This document shows positions 1-10,386 of a stretch of DNA of 64,000 nucleotides, one piece after another (position 1 is the first letter of the stretch; every line of letters starts with the position of its first letter). Source of the stretch: Albophoma yamanashiensis. Its lineage: Eukaryota; Ascomycota; Sordariomycetes; Hypocreales; Ophiocordycipitaceae. A program made the position numbers and the translations under genes. The notes beneath the pieces are model-generated. The model saw only the letters and a list, made by a program, of their open reading frames with translations, was not told where the DNA came from and ran no database searches. Where the stretch lies: NCBI GenBank assembly GCA_001600555.1, contig BCKH01000005.1:310001-374000 (forward strand), written 5' to 3'.

Positions 1-2271
1 CGATCCGCATGGGCTGCTTGCGCCACACCGTGTACTTCTTGTAGTTGGCGTTGGCGATCTCGTCCTGCTTCAGCATCTCCCGCGCCAGTGGGTGCTGCCC
101 CGGCACCTGGCCCTTCTTGCCCCTCCTCTGTGCCATGCCCTGGCTGTCCGCCAGCGGCATCATCTTGGGCGACGCGCTGCTGGGCGAGGAGCCCGTCATG
201 CTCAGCGGGCCGTCCGTCGCGAACCGTCTCCGGTAGAGCTCCAGGTCCGACACGTTGCCGATCGACTGCACCGGCCGGTCGATCATCACCACCGCCCCGG
301 AGCCGGGGAGCTTGAGCACGTGGTTGGCTTTGTCGAGTTGCCTCTTGCGGCATACCAGGTCCAGCACCTCGGCCAGGTACGTGTCGGTGGTCACGTCCAG
401 CGTAACCATCTGCCCGGGCGCAACGTCGGCCGACATGATGTGGATTCGCAGCAGCTTCTGCTGGCCGCGCGCCGTGGGTGCCGCCACCCGCGCCTGTGGT
501 GCGTCGGCGAAGGGCGTGTTCGACCGATACGTCGTCGTGATGGGGTTAAGACGTGGGCGGGCCTCGCTCACCATCGGGGTTGGTGTTCCGGGCGCTGCCT
601 TAGGCGTAACGTCGTCGTCCTGGCCGCCAACTTGGGCAGCCGGCTGCGATGTCTGTTGCCGCTGCTCCTCTTCTTCCTCGCCGCCGTCTTCCTGCGGAGT
701 CAACAGCTTGTTCTCCTCAAACTCGTCCTCCGTAGCCGGCACCAAGGCAAATTCATCAAACGCCTTGGAGTTGGACCGCATCCTGCCCCCTCCTCTCGCG
801 CCGGCACTGTTGACGGTCGCGAAGGCCGCGAGCGGTTTCGTTCGTTCAAAGGGTGGAAAGTCGTCGTCGACCTCACCGCCTTCCTCCACCATTCTGAGCG
901 TCCACCAGTTGATGTTGAACTTGTCGGGAGAGACGTGCGGCTCCCGCTTCTCCTCGTTGTACCTGTACAGGCTCAGTCCGATCAAGTCGGCCACCGTGAC
1001 CACGCGCTCCGCACCCTGGCCATCTTGGACTCGCGGTCGAATGAGGACTTCGAAGGGCTTGGCCGGGGTCTTGGAGAAGGGAGCGTAGATGCGAACATTG
1101 ATAGACCCTTGCGTCCCCTGACCACTGAAGTGAGCAAACTTCTGGAAGGGCACCGAAGATTTGTGCTCCTTGGCCTTAAGAGCGGCAGAGAGCAGGCTTT
1201 GAGGCTGGACCATGCTGAGCGGTCGGATGGTGCTCATGGGGCGGGGAGGCGGCAGTGCTTCCAGAACCAGTGGCTTAGTAGGCGCATGTGACTTTCTGAT
1301 TGTTGATTGCCTCGTGAAGTTCTTCGGCGGCGTGCCAACCAGTTGCTCAGTCGGGGACCCGTTGATTGGGTTATCCACACCGTCGAGAATGGACGCCGAG
1401 TCGATGCTCCCCACGTAGTCTCCTGAGATATCCGAGGCTTCGTCGGAGTCGTATTCTAGCTCCTCAGGCAGGAGGGTAGTGCCGGCTCTCTGAAGGCCCG
1501 GCGTGGGCTCTTCGTTGATGCTCTCCTGCATCCTCATGGCTCTGGCTGCCGCGCGGGCCGCCTCCCGATGCCTGTGTGCTGCCGGGACGTCGAACTCGTT
1601 CTCTGACGATATCTCACTACTAGTGACGGTATTGACGGTATCGCGACGTGGCCGTCGTTCCCTGACAGTCTCCAGCGCGGACTGCGATCCCCGTCGCGGG
1701 GCGCGCGGCGACGGCGGTTGTTGCTGCTTCAGTTGCGAAGCCTGGATGGGCGACGACCCGGCGCGCGGCCGCACGGGCATCTTGGCAAACTTGATCTGCA
1801 GGGCCGCTCGCTGCTCGTTCTCGTCGTCGCTCTCGTCGCTGAGATCGCTGCTGTCGTCCTCCTCCATCTGCTCCCGGCGCCTGCGCCTCTTAGTAGCCAT
1901 CCCGGGACCCATGGTGTCGGCGCCGCCGCCGGTGAGCATGCCGCCGTACTCGTCCCCATCTTCTAGCGTCAGGCCGGCTTGTCGGGGGGCCTGGAAATAC
2001 TCGGAAGCAATGGCCGTGGGGATCGGGGGGGAGTGCGTCTGCTTGGTATGCGACGAGTTGGGGCGCCATCCCGCCGCTTTGAAGGCTGCCGAGTTGAGGA
2101 AGCTGTCGTTGACGGTGAGCAGCCGCTCACCCACGCCGTCTGCTATCTCATTGAGGTAGCTCGTCCGCAGTTGGTACGATACAAGCCTGCATTCGATACG
2201 TTAGCTGAGCTGCCTCGGGTCGCGTCGGTCGCCGCGGGGCCGTCTTACTCGTCCAGCTGAATGACGGACAT
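1..2271 (-). CDS. AVO1: TORC2 subunit Avo1/Sin1, N-terminal ~736 residues (runs off the left edge)
   Basis: Reading leftward from the ATG at 2271-2269, exon 1 (2249-2271) is joined to exon 2 (1-2186) by a 62-bp GTAAGA...CAG intron (2187-2248). The frame then stays open to the window edge. Residues about 350-465 form a CRIM domain (motifs KPFEVLIRPRV, DLIGLSLYRYNEE, NINWWTLRMVE). Residues about 583-660 look like the Ras-binding-like domain, and the last residues (YKKYTVWRK) start the C-terminal PH domain, which is cut off. The linkers are acidic and Ser-rich. Sin1/Avo1 is a core TORC2 scaffold that recruits AGC-kinase substrates through CRIM and membranes through PH; that role comes from the family. 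The N-terminus (MSVIQLDE) is short and exon 1 holds only 23 coding bases. The CRIM match makes the assignment firm. Confidence 0.9.
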
Positions 2272-2658
2272 GGCGGCAAAGCGAAGGATGAGTGTATGGA
2301 CCGTCTATCACAGTATCCCTCTACATATTTGTAGGCCGTCTGCGAGCCCACGGTGTATGATGGTGCCTGGGGCGGGAGGAGGCAGCTCGATGGTCGGGGG
2401 GTTAGACGGAGGTTGGAGGTTGGATGATGCGCCAACTTGGCGGCAGGCAGTGGCAGCGTGGGGTAGGTACCTTTCGCTGCACCCGTATAGCTCCGGTACA
2501 AACACGGGGGCTTAGCGCGAGCTGCAGGCGGCGACGCTAGAGCGCGGGTCCCGCTACATCAACTTGCGCAAAGCCGACCGAGACTACGACTTCGTCCCTT
2601 CAACCACCGCACGCCAACGCACCTGGCAACGCCCCCGAAGATCGCCCAGATCGCAGCC
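2272..2658. promoter_or_regulatory. Divergent intergenic region between Avo1/Sin1 and the PRCC-type gene
   Basis: These 387 bp separate two divergent start codons and must hold both promoters and 5' leaders. I see no clear TATA box; short overlapping ORFs here lack coding character. The region contains a purine-rich stretch near 2370-2420. Confidence 0.5.
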
Positions 2659-3828
2659 ATGGGCCTCGTCGACTACTCCGAATCCGACGCCTCGGGCTCC
2701 GAGTCTGAAGCGCACCCCAAGGCTGCCCAAAAAGCGCCGCCACCCAACGCCTCCAAGAAACCGTTCCAGAAGGTCGTGGACCGCTCCAAGCCCGGCAAGA
2801 TCGTCGTCAGCCTCCCGCAGGCGGCGCCGGTCAGCAACGACGCGCAAGAGCCTCCCGCGAAGCGGGCGCGCACGGCGGGCGGCGGTCTCTTCTCCGGCTT
2901 CAACTCGTTCCTCCCGGCGCCCAAGAACGCTGGCAAGGCGCCGGCGGGCCGCAGCCAGACGCGGCCCGGCGTGAACCTCAAGACGAGCGCGGCACCGGGC
3001 TTCAGTCGCGAGGAGGGGACTGGGGCAGAGGCGGGAATCGAGACACCAGCAGCGGGTGAAGTGCCGCCGCCGAAGAGACAGGCTGAGCCGTCGATACCGG
3101 AGGGCCAGAAGCCCGCGGACGAGGTCAAGCTCGTCGGCAAGCCCTTGATGTTCAAGCCCCTGTCGGTCGCCAGGAACCCGAAGAAGAAGAACAAGAGTTC
3201 AAAGCCCGTGACGGCGACGCAACCGACGACGGAAGCATCACGGCCGAGTCCCAAAACAACACAGCAAGCAACCGAGCCGAATACCACATCAGGAGCGCCG
3301 CAAGCTCCAACGCCGGCCCCGGCACCGAAAAAGGTGTCCTTATTCTCCATGCACACAGAAGTACCTGCCGACCCGATCGCATCCTCGGCTCCCAGCGGCG
3401 CATATGAGCCGCTGTTCGAGACCGGCACTCAGCCCGACGGCTCGCTGGACGAGTACGCCCAATACGCCGCCCAGGCGGGTCCCGCGCCGACGACGGCCCC
3501 CGCTGCCGAGTCTCTCGACAGCATAGCAAACGACCTGAACCTGTCGGCGGCCGCAAGACGCGAGCTCTTCGGCCGCGGTGGCGGGGCCAGCCACACGGCC
3601 AAGCAGGTGGTCAACTTCAACATGGATCAGGAGTACCAGCACAACGAGGAGATCCGCGCGGCGGGCGACCAGCAGACGCACAACCCCGTGCGCGCCATCC
3701 AGGGCGGCAAGCATAGCCTGAAGCAGCTCGTGCAGAACGTGCACAACCAGCGCGAGGCCCTCGAGGAGAGCTTTGCCAAGGGGAAGAGCAACCGGAAGGA
3801 GGCGTCGAGCCGATACGGCTGGGCGTGA
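2659..3828 (+). CDS. PRCC-type nuclear protein (mitotic checkpoint regulator / splicing-associated family)
   Basis: This is a single-exon gene of 389 aa. The N-terminus (MGLVDYSESDASGSESE) is typical of PRCC proteins. A long disordered, Pro/Ala/Lys-rich middle follows, with basic clusters such as RNPKKKNKSSK near residues 172-182 that could be nuclear localisation signals. The C-terminal ~90 residues carry the conserved PRCC domain: an ELFGRGG motif, FNMDQEYQHNEE, and the block NPVRAIQGGKHSLKQLV. Human PRCC interacts with MAD2B and is found with spliceosome components; the fungal members are poorly studied. The domain call rests on the C-terminal block, while the exact function is inferred from the family. 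There is no sign of introns or truncation, and the start is the first ATG of the open frame. Confidence 0.8.
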   Translation: MGLVDYSESDASGSESEAHPKAAQKAPPPNASKKPFQKVVDRSKPGKIVVSLPQAAPVSNDAQEPPAKRARTAGGGLFSGFNSFLPAPKNAGKAPAGRSQTRPGVNLKTSAAPGFSREEGTGAEAGIETPAAGEVPPPKRQAEPSIPEGQKPADEVKLVGKPLMFKPLSVARNPKKKNKSSKPVTATQPTTEASRPSPKTTQQATEPNTTSGAPQAPTPAPAPKKVSLFSMHTEVPADPIASSAPSGAYEPLFETGTQPDGSLDEYAQYAAQAGPAPTTAPAAESLDSIANDLNLSAAARRELFGRGGGASHTAKQVVNFNMDQEYQHNEEIRAAGDQQTHNPVRAIQGGKHSLKQLVQNVHNQREALEESFAKGKSNRKEASSRYGWA

Positions 3829-3959
3829 TGACGGAGATGATTGATACCCTGCAGCGGCAAGACTGCATGTATAGTTCTATGTCTACATTGGATAGAAGCA
3901 AACCTCTTTCGTCCACAATCGATGAGAGCTGCCACTATGTTAGGCGTAATGTTGGTTTC

Positions 3960-4970
3960 ATTAATCCAGCCAACTGGCAGACGTGTATATGCGACAAGGC
4001 CGAGAATGCCAAAGTGGTACTCAAGGATCGGTCTTTCGATGGGAATTATCACCGAAATCTAGTTGTCTCCTATCCTGCACCAAGTCCAGCGTCTCCGGCG
4101 ATCTAAGTATACAATGGTGTCGACGGTAATTCTCGTCGAGATATTGCCTGCCTGCTTCATAGATGCGGTTGGCATCGCGACTGATACGTTGAAGAAGTCC
4201 CAAGAGTGACCCGTGCTCGGCACATTTCAGCACAAGTCCCAGACGATTAAGGTCAAGACCATGCAGAAGGTAAACACGACCATGAAACCCCCCGGCTAGA
4301 TAAGGTAAAGCACACGATAGTAGAGATAGCCATTTTGAAACGGTCCCTGTGGAATGGGGCTATCATACACTCTCCCTGGAGAATAACGAAGTCGTGCTGC
4401 CTATATGCCAGTCTCAAGCTCGGCAAATTGGTATCGTCGCGACGGCAACCGGCTGGCCGGCGCGCCAAACGACCTGACACTAGGGTTGGTTGCCCAGACA
4501 TGGAGCTTGAGCGTTGGACAAATTGTATCTGGAATACGCCATCGGTGGTGAGTGGGTATTGGGGCCTGTATCGCCATGGTACATGTAGCCATTCGTCACC
4601 AAGCCATCCTCGTTCTGGATAAGCTCCTGAAGCAAAATGTGCTCCTTAAAAGCAATGCAGTCCACCCAGTATTCGAACCAATGCCAGCTATGAATCCATA
4701 TACTTCTTTTAGGAACTTAGGTGCTCGAGCCAATATCGACCATGGTGTCACGTTCTTGGCATGCAGCGATCACGGCCGACCAGTTCCCATCGGTCGTAAT
4801 CGTAAGATAGGCTGGGGAGAGAGTGGAAAAGAGAAGGCCCAAGATGGATACGCTTCGCTTGTCAAGTCTAGACTCAACTATGAGATAACGTATCAGGAGT
4901 GTCGCAACCAGCCAAATCCATAATCGTGGCAGGGCATTTTTTGCAAGTACCTCTTTAATAGCCGCCAAGT
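3960..4970 (-). pseudogene. Degenerate relic of an unidentified protein gene, possibly membrane-associated
   Basis: On the minus strand several short frames have protein-like composition: a hydrophobic segment (about 4717-4968, with LWIWLVATLLIRYLIV), a second block (4480-4665), and a third (about 3970-4330) that reads as a hydrophobic stretch followed by polar sequence. They are interrupted by stops that would be Arg or Gln codons before C-to-T change (TGA, TAG). No start-to-stop frame joins them and I could not identify the family. The sequence could instead be a chance run of open frames; confidence is low. Confidence 0.25.
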
Positions 4971-5290
4971 TCAGAGGGTTGTTGAGGCGTTGGATTTGGC
5001 AGTTATTACCGCGGTCGTAGTACTAATTGTGCTCGTTACTCGTGAGTTCATTATGTCGAGTGGCTGATGGGAGCAAGGGGAGGAAGACCAAGTTGGCGAA
5101 AGCGTAAAGTAGTTCTAGTACTGGTTTGCAGATACAGCGGCGAGACTGGGACGACTATCAGCAGCTGGGAGGCAGTGTCTTGTGAGGCTAAATATACGGC
5201 GGCCCTAGGTTAACAGGCCGACGCCGCTCTGAATTCCAGTTGGATCGCTCCGCTTCGGTGTAGAATGCCGACAGTGTTAGGGACCAACGC

Positions 5291-5532
5291 GAAGGCCGAT
5301 CCGGGAACCGCTCCGAGTCCCAGCTAACTACGCTAGAGTCGTGGCTGGAAGCCAATCGTGTCCTGATTCCTCTAGGCAAGCCCTAGGGGGAGATAATGAC
5401 AGAGCACCCGACAGACATTAACGCCTCGAAGGCTGCGTCAAAGTAGCAAGCGGAATAACCGGGCGAATGGCCGATCCGAGAACCGCCCTAAGCCCCGGAC
5501 TGACTATACTAGCGTAGTGACTCGAAGCTATT
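5291..5532. repeat. Pair of diverged direct repeats (~65 bp each)
   Basis: The copy at 5291-5355 and the copy at 5465-5532 share the core GGCCGATCCG, GAACCG and a TCGAAGC/TGGAAGC end. They differ mostly by C/T and G/A changes with a few small indels. Such transition-dominated divergence is what repeat-induced point mutation would leave, but the sample is too small to prove it. Confidence 0.5.
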
Positions 5533-7195
5533 GCGTCGATAGCGCAAACATTTGTGTCAAACGTGACATAAAGCGTCAATTTAAGTAATACGGGGCTAGG
5601 TGTGTCGTAGATAGAGCGTATCGGGTACTAGCCTAATTAGTAACCGCCGTCTGGAACGTGCCGTGGAAGTCTCCGTGTCCGGGAGATGTCGCACCTGCCT
5701 GTACTTCGATCCCCCCGTGGATAGAGACGGGAAACGTTATTGGCGGTCCGATGCTGGAACCATTGGCGGAGCACGCCGTTGGAAGCACCACGTGCCTAGA
5801 GTAGGCTCCTGTGCCGTCCTATCGCCCTCCGCCAGCTTTACAAGCAGGCTTTAGATAATGAAAATGACGGAGAGGCGGCCTCTAATTAGAGAATTTGCAA
5901 GAGATAGTCCAAGGTGGCTCCTCCTACGTAGTAGAGGCCATCCTTCGCCGCTAATGGCGCCAGGGACCAACGCCGCGATGGGGAATAATCAGCTGGACGG
6001 ACGGTATCCCTGTCGGTAAGTGGTGGTATAATCTGGGGCGAATGGAACCATGAAGCCCATCACCGACCTCTTGCTCTCTTGAAGTCCTCGTCATGCGCGA
6101 GGGCTAGCCGCAGGATCGGCAACAAGGTCTCGGCAGAACGCCAGGTCAGCAATTACCAAAGCTATGTTAACAGTGATAACATAGCTCCTACTATAGGCAG
6201 TCGTGCGTGTAATTTACTGCAATACACACAAACTAGTCCGTGCACGACGTCGTGTCCCCGCGTTTAAGCATGTTCATTAAAGTATTACTACACACGTTCG
6301 TCCGTGCACGCGGCACAGCCCCTCCCCACCAAATTGGCAAACGGACGGCGTTGGCCGTTCCGCTCCTGGCTACCTCTGGGCCCGCGTCCGACTGGCCTGC
6401 TTGTATCTCTTCGACTATGGCCAGTTCGCGTCAAGGTACCTACAGTCTGCTCATTTGTATTTACACCCAAATCTTGTTTAGGATGGGCCAAGATTGTCCG
6501 TAGGAGTTACATTTAACATGACGTACGACCTCCACGGCCAGTGGGCCTATGGCAATAAGTAGGGGAACGAAGGATGCCCTAAAGGCAACTGCCACCGTTT
6601 GTACGTCAACATAACAGAACCTAATTTCACCTTAGTCATACATACGAAGGCCCGTGTCCCGTTAAATATGATCGCCGTGGGCACGGCCCGCTACGGCCGG
6701 TCATTTGAGATAAGCATACTCGTAGTTAATCCTTTCGGTTCCACTTGGGGGCGTGCTAGTCCGGAGACATTATGTGTTTGTCGCTGTCCGGGCTTGTACA
6801 TATGTCTTCCGAGAGTAGCTATTTCGTAGCAAGGTCAGCGAGTAGTACAATACCGTGCTCGCAGCAAGTTTACATTATGCACCAGCGGACTACGAGTACT
6901 ATGTATGATTTAACACATAGAATTACGCTAGACAGCCGCCATGCCTATTGTATGGGAGCTCATAGGCGCGCGGGGCCCCGTGGCCCCCGGATTGTATTAC
7001 CAGCTTAGCTAAGGGTGTATTGACGTACTGCATGAAAAGCGGCTTGCCAAGGCTGACGATCTACTCATTCAGATATAGTTTTGCATCTCCATTATATAGG
7101 CAACCCCGGCCGATCTCTTGCCCGTTTTAGCGATACGAGGTTCAGACGACTAATACGAATCAGACGAGACGCTCCCAAACGTAGCATTGCGTGGT

Positions 7196-7203
7196 TATAA
7201 AAG
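7196..7203 (+). promoter_or_regulatory. TATA box of the secreted Cys-rich protein gene
   Basis: TATAAAAG lies 118 bp upstream of the ATG at 7321, in an otherwise ordinary leader. It is the clearest TATA box near a start codon in the left part of the window. Confidence 0.55.
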
Positions 7204-7230
7204 CAGCCATTTCTGTTGGTCTCAATCGAT

Positions 7231-7256
7231 CACTCTATAACTTCACTCTATAACTT
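7231..7256 (+). repeat. 13-bp tandem duplication in the 5' leader
   Basis: Two perfect head-to-tail copies of CACTCTATAACTT lie between the TATA box and the start codon at 7321, probably inside the 5' untranslated leader. Confidence 0.75.
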
Positions 7257-7320
7257 CAAACGCCAAAGTCTCGTGGCAGCTTTCATCTTCAGCTTACTGG
7301 CCAGTTATACTTCTTTCAAT

Positions 7321-8136
7321 ATGATTCTCGGAACTCTCATCTTGGTTGCCACCTTCGCAACAGGCGGTTATAGCGCTGTTGCAGATGCCGGCTCCGATGC
7401 CAGGCGAATTATATCCCTCGTCGAATCCAACTTCAAAATTGACGAGGCGAGTCCGCCATACTCTGACTCAGACAAGTACTGGGAAGGAACATGCATACAA
7501 AACTGGGGAAGGTGCCCTAATCTCGGAAAATACCGACGAAACTGGATTGTAAATGGGAGTGCAACGGTCTACTACAAGGCATCGCTGGAAGAGAGTGCCG
7601 TAAATACCGACAACAACATCACTCAGAAGCTGGTCCTATCCAAGTCGACATCAATCACGGAATCCAGGACGAAGGGCTGGACTATTGGTGGAAAAATTTC
7701 CGGAACGGTTGGCGGAGACGGGAAATCCCTTACTGCTGAGATTTCCGCTTCCTATTCGGACACAACGACCACCGGTTCGACCGAGACAAGACAGGTTTCC
7801 TACGAGATGTGGTGTAAGCCTCGCCATGAATGCCGCATTGAAACCTGGACGTTCCATGTCAAAGTGGCAGGACTCTGTCAGTGGAAGCCGATGCTGGACT
7901 GCCGCGGCGAGAACGACGTGTGTGCCAGCCCCATCGGCCGCTGCCGCCAGTTTGACGACGTCTATAATGACAACTGCTTCACTCCGAGACCTGACCACAG
8001 CTGTGAGGTGGCGACCCCGCTCTACGAAGAGTCTGGGGAGCCATTTTCCCAAATTGTTTGGATCTCTGTTCCGATCGATACCGACGCGAAGAGGGCGGAA
8101 CTCGACCCGGCTACAGAATACACTATTATCGGATAG
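7321..8136 (+). CDS. Secreted Cys-rich protein, possible aerolysin-like beta-pore-forming fold
   Basis: This single-exon gene encodes 271 aa. The frame is open upstream, but the first in-frame ATG is at 7321. The N-terminus is a plausible signal peptide (hydrophobic GTLILVATFATGG, then polar). The middle has long alternating Ser/Thr-rich segments flanking a Gly-rich turn (KGWTIGGKISGTVGGDGKSL). This pattern resembles the membrane-insertion module of aerolysin/ETX-type proteins. The C-terminal third holds most of about ten cysteines, suggesting disulfides. The fold assignment rests on pattern only; no diagnostic motif proves it, and another secreted beta-rich effector is equally possible. The last ~13 codons lie inside the first unit of a 61-bp minisatellite, which supplies the stop codon. 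The gene has its own TATA box and sits in a gene-poor island. Confidence 0.6.
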   Translation: MILGTLILVATFATGGYSAVADAGSDARRIISLVESNFKIDEASPPYSDSDKYWEGTCIQNWGRCPNLGKYRRNWIVNGSATVYYKASLEESAVNTDNNITQKLVLSKSTSITESRTKGWTIGGKISGTVGGDGKSLTAEISASYSDTTTTGSTETRQVSYEMWCKPRHECRIETWTFHVKVAGLCQWKPMLDCRGENDVCASPIGRCRQFDDVYNDNCFTPRPDHSCEVATPLYEESGEPFSQIVWISVPIDTDAKRAELDPATEYTIIG

Positions 8137-8520
8137 ACTACTGTTAGAGAGGAGGTCGGAACTCGACCCGGCTACAGAATACACTANNNNNNNNNNNNNN
8201 NNNNNNNNNNNNNNNNNNNNNNNNNNNNNNNNNNNNNNNNNNNNNNNNNNNNNNNNNNNNNNNNNNNNNNNNNNNNNNNNNNNNNNNNNNNNNNNNNNNN
8301 NNNNNNNNNNNNNNNNNNNNNNNNNNNNNNNNNNNNNNNNNNNNNNNNNNNNNNNNNNNNNNNNNNNNNNNNNNNNNNNNNNNNNNNNNNNNNNNNNNNN
8401 NNNNNNNNNNNNNNNNNNNNNNNNNNACACTACTATCGGATAGACTACTGTTAGAGAGGAGGTCGGAACTCGACCCGGCTACAGAATACACTACTATCGG
8501 ATAGACTACTGTTAGAGAGG
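8098..8520. repeat. 61-bp minisatellite spanning the 3' end of the secreted-protein gene
   Basis: A 61-bp unit beginning GAACTCGACCCGGCTACAGA starts at 8098, again at 8159, and again at 8466 beyond the N gap. The last copy ends near 8520. Copies differ at one visible base (ACTATTATC versus ACTACTATC). The unit length is not a multiple of three. The first copy contains the end of the upstream coding sequence and its TAG stop. Copy number is unknown because the middle is unresolved. Confidence 0.9.
8187..8426. other. Assembly gap (240 N)
   Basis: A run of 240 undefined bases lies inside the minisatellite. Repeat-unit sequence sits on both sides, so the assembler most likely failed to resolve the tandem array; the true length may differ. 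Confidence 0.99.
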
Positions 8521-8821
8521 AAATATCACTATCTCGAAATTTTCTACCACGTGGCTCCCATCATGACTGTCCATGAACAAGTATGGTTAAGTTGATGACT
8601 TACACTGGCACTACCCTAGCGTCCTTGATGATTTAACTATGCAACTAAAGTTGATAAAATGAAATGAATGTATGTATTTTTATATCCCAGACCGCCCGCG
8701 GCCCAGCAATATAGCATCGTTGGCATCTACCATCTAGACTGTCTAAACTAGCATATTGCTGATCGTAGCTCAACCTCCCTGCAAGTCAGGAATACCCCCT
8801 GAGTCCAGTATCTAAACCTGT

Positions 8822-9277
8822 TTACTTGAGTTTCCTTCCCTTCTCATCGCACGGGATCTTGCGGCCTTCGTCATCGTAATAGAACCAGGTGCCCCTCCTA
8901 TCCCCCTTCAAAACACCTCGGCGCTTGCCCTGGCTACTAGTGGTGGAATTCCCAGAGGAGCTGGATTCCGTGCTTGGGGAGACACCTCGCTGTCGCTTAT
9001 GCGCGTTTAGGATGCTCTGAGCTGAAGGCTCGTATTCACCGTGATTGATTGTCGTGCCGTCGACAACCTCGGGCTTCCGCTTGCCAACAAAAATAGCGGA
9101 GGTATGGTCACCCGTTGCAGAGTCGATCCACACTCCAATATGGAATGTCAACTCCGACGCGGTCCTGCTATCTCCGTGGAAGAAAGAAACACCGTTTCCC
9201 CATGGGACCGTTATGTTGGAACCGTGGGCGTTCTCCAGGAACTTCATCTCTTTGTGGACGCCTACTCTCTTAGGCAT
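8822..9277 (-). CDS. Hypothetical protein, 151 aa, basic Ser-rich C-terminus
   Basis: The frame is open from 9310, but the first ATG is at 9277-9275 (MPKRVGV). The protein has a mixed N-terminal half with possible beta strands (TFHIGVWIDS, SAIFVGKRK). A Ser/Thr-rich linker follows, then a basic tail ending in KGDRRGTWFYYDDEGRKIP. I do not recognise the family. No signal peptide or membrane segment is seen from this start. The frame could be the last exon of a longer leftward gene, because there is no strong start context. It converges on the secreted-protein gene across the minisatellite. Confidence 0.4.
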   Translation of the reverse strand: MPKRVGVHKEMKFLENAHGSNITVPWGNGVSFFHGDSRTASELTFHIGVWIDSATGDHTSAIFVGKRKPEVVDGTTINHGEYEPSAQSILNAHKRQRGVSPSTESSSSGNSTTSSQGKRRGVLKGDRRGTWFYYDDEGRKIPCDEKGRKLK

Positions 9278-10386
9278 TTTGATGGATTTGATGTATCGTG
9301 CTTTGAACAATACGTCTGCTGTCGTAAATTGACCGAAGTGATATAATACTGCGTCGAATTAATGATGAAACCCATACCTAGATGTGGATCACGGTCATAT
9401 ATATGCCGCTCTCAGATCTTGCCAACCGCAAGTATCCGTCAAGTACAACTTGGAACGACCAGCCCGCTCATCACGCAATATCTTCATGAAAGCAAACGGA
9501 GGAGCTAGCTTATTCTTTTTTTTTATGCTAGCTTGGTCTAATAATGCCTTTAAGGAGAGAGCAAACAGCTCGGTCAAGCATTCACTGAGAATAGTTCTAT
9601 GTACACCCCTAGGGCGACGCAAGCAGTTTCGTTTTTGGAGAGAGCAGCATTTGCCAACACGGTGGAGAACGAAACCAGGGCGAAGGGACCAACAGGAGTG
9701 AGATTTCGATTTCCCCGGCCATTTCACCGTTGGTGTATGACACAAAGCGCTTTGTTGGTTGACATGGGCCATGATCTGCGTGGTCCTTGCTGTTATGTGT
9801 CGAAGTAAACACACCACGAACAAAGGATACGAAGTCCACCAACACGTTGCTCAGCTAGCCGTACTAAATACGACCCCAGCGGGAGTTTTCTCGCCGCACT
9901 CTTCAACGGCCGTAGCCCCTGGCTCGGGCCTGCGATCTTCGGCCCGTTGCAAGCTGCGCGCTTAGTCCGATCTGTTTGCTGCACTTCATGCGCGAGGCGG
10001 CTTCGGAACAAAGTCCGTCGTACAACACAAGAAGAAATCCATTTCCATTTAAGTCTATCCTGTCTTGCTCGAAATTTCAGCAGGCGCTGGCAGCTTGTAA
10101 ATCCCATTCACTGCTTTTCAGGCTTCACTCAGGTTCCTGTGCCTACAGACCGGCTCATGAGTCCATCGCTCCGGCTTAACGTCGGCCACCGCCCAAGGCG
10201 GCAGCAGAGTGAGTCAATCGCGCCAACTCGCCCGCCACCACGCAAGTCACAATGCTCGCGTGGACGCGACATGGCTAATACGTCGCCAGACCCGCCGTGA
10301 GATTTCGGAACTGTCTCTCTGGACGCTTCCGCAGAGATGCCGACTGACTGGCTAGTGACAGCAATCTTGGATCCAAATCCAGCGAC
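9278..10386. other. Intergenic, no supported gene
   Basis: About 1.1 kb with only overlapping short frames and a T-run near 9517-9526. It probably holds the promoter of the kinase-like gene at 10387. Confidence 0.5.

Larger units (their letters stand above)
3829..7195. other. Gene-poor, repeat-derived region
   Basis: About 3.4 kb without a convincing intact gene. Base composition is lower in GC than in the flanking genes, frames are broken by many TAA/TAG/TGA stops, and at least one pair of diverged direct repeats is visible (5291-5532). A leftward relic is seen at about 3960-4970. The texture suggests old transposon or gene remnants altered by repeat-induced point mutation, but no transposase or reverse-transcriptase motif can be read. 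Confidence 0.55.

Noticed and set aside
92..1291. 399-codon plus-strand frame at the left edge
   Set aside because: It is the antisense shadow of the Avo1/Sin1 coding sequence, which has clear CRIM and RBD domains on the minus strand.
9395..9823. 142-codon minus-strand frame in the accessory island
   Set aside because: No start context, domain or coding bias; overlaps equally long frames on the other strand.
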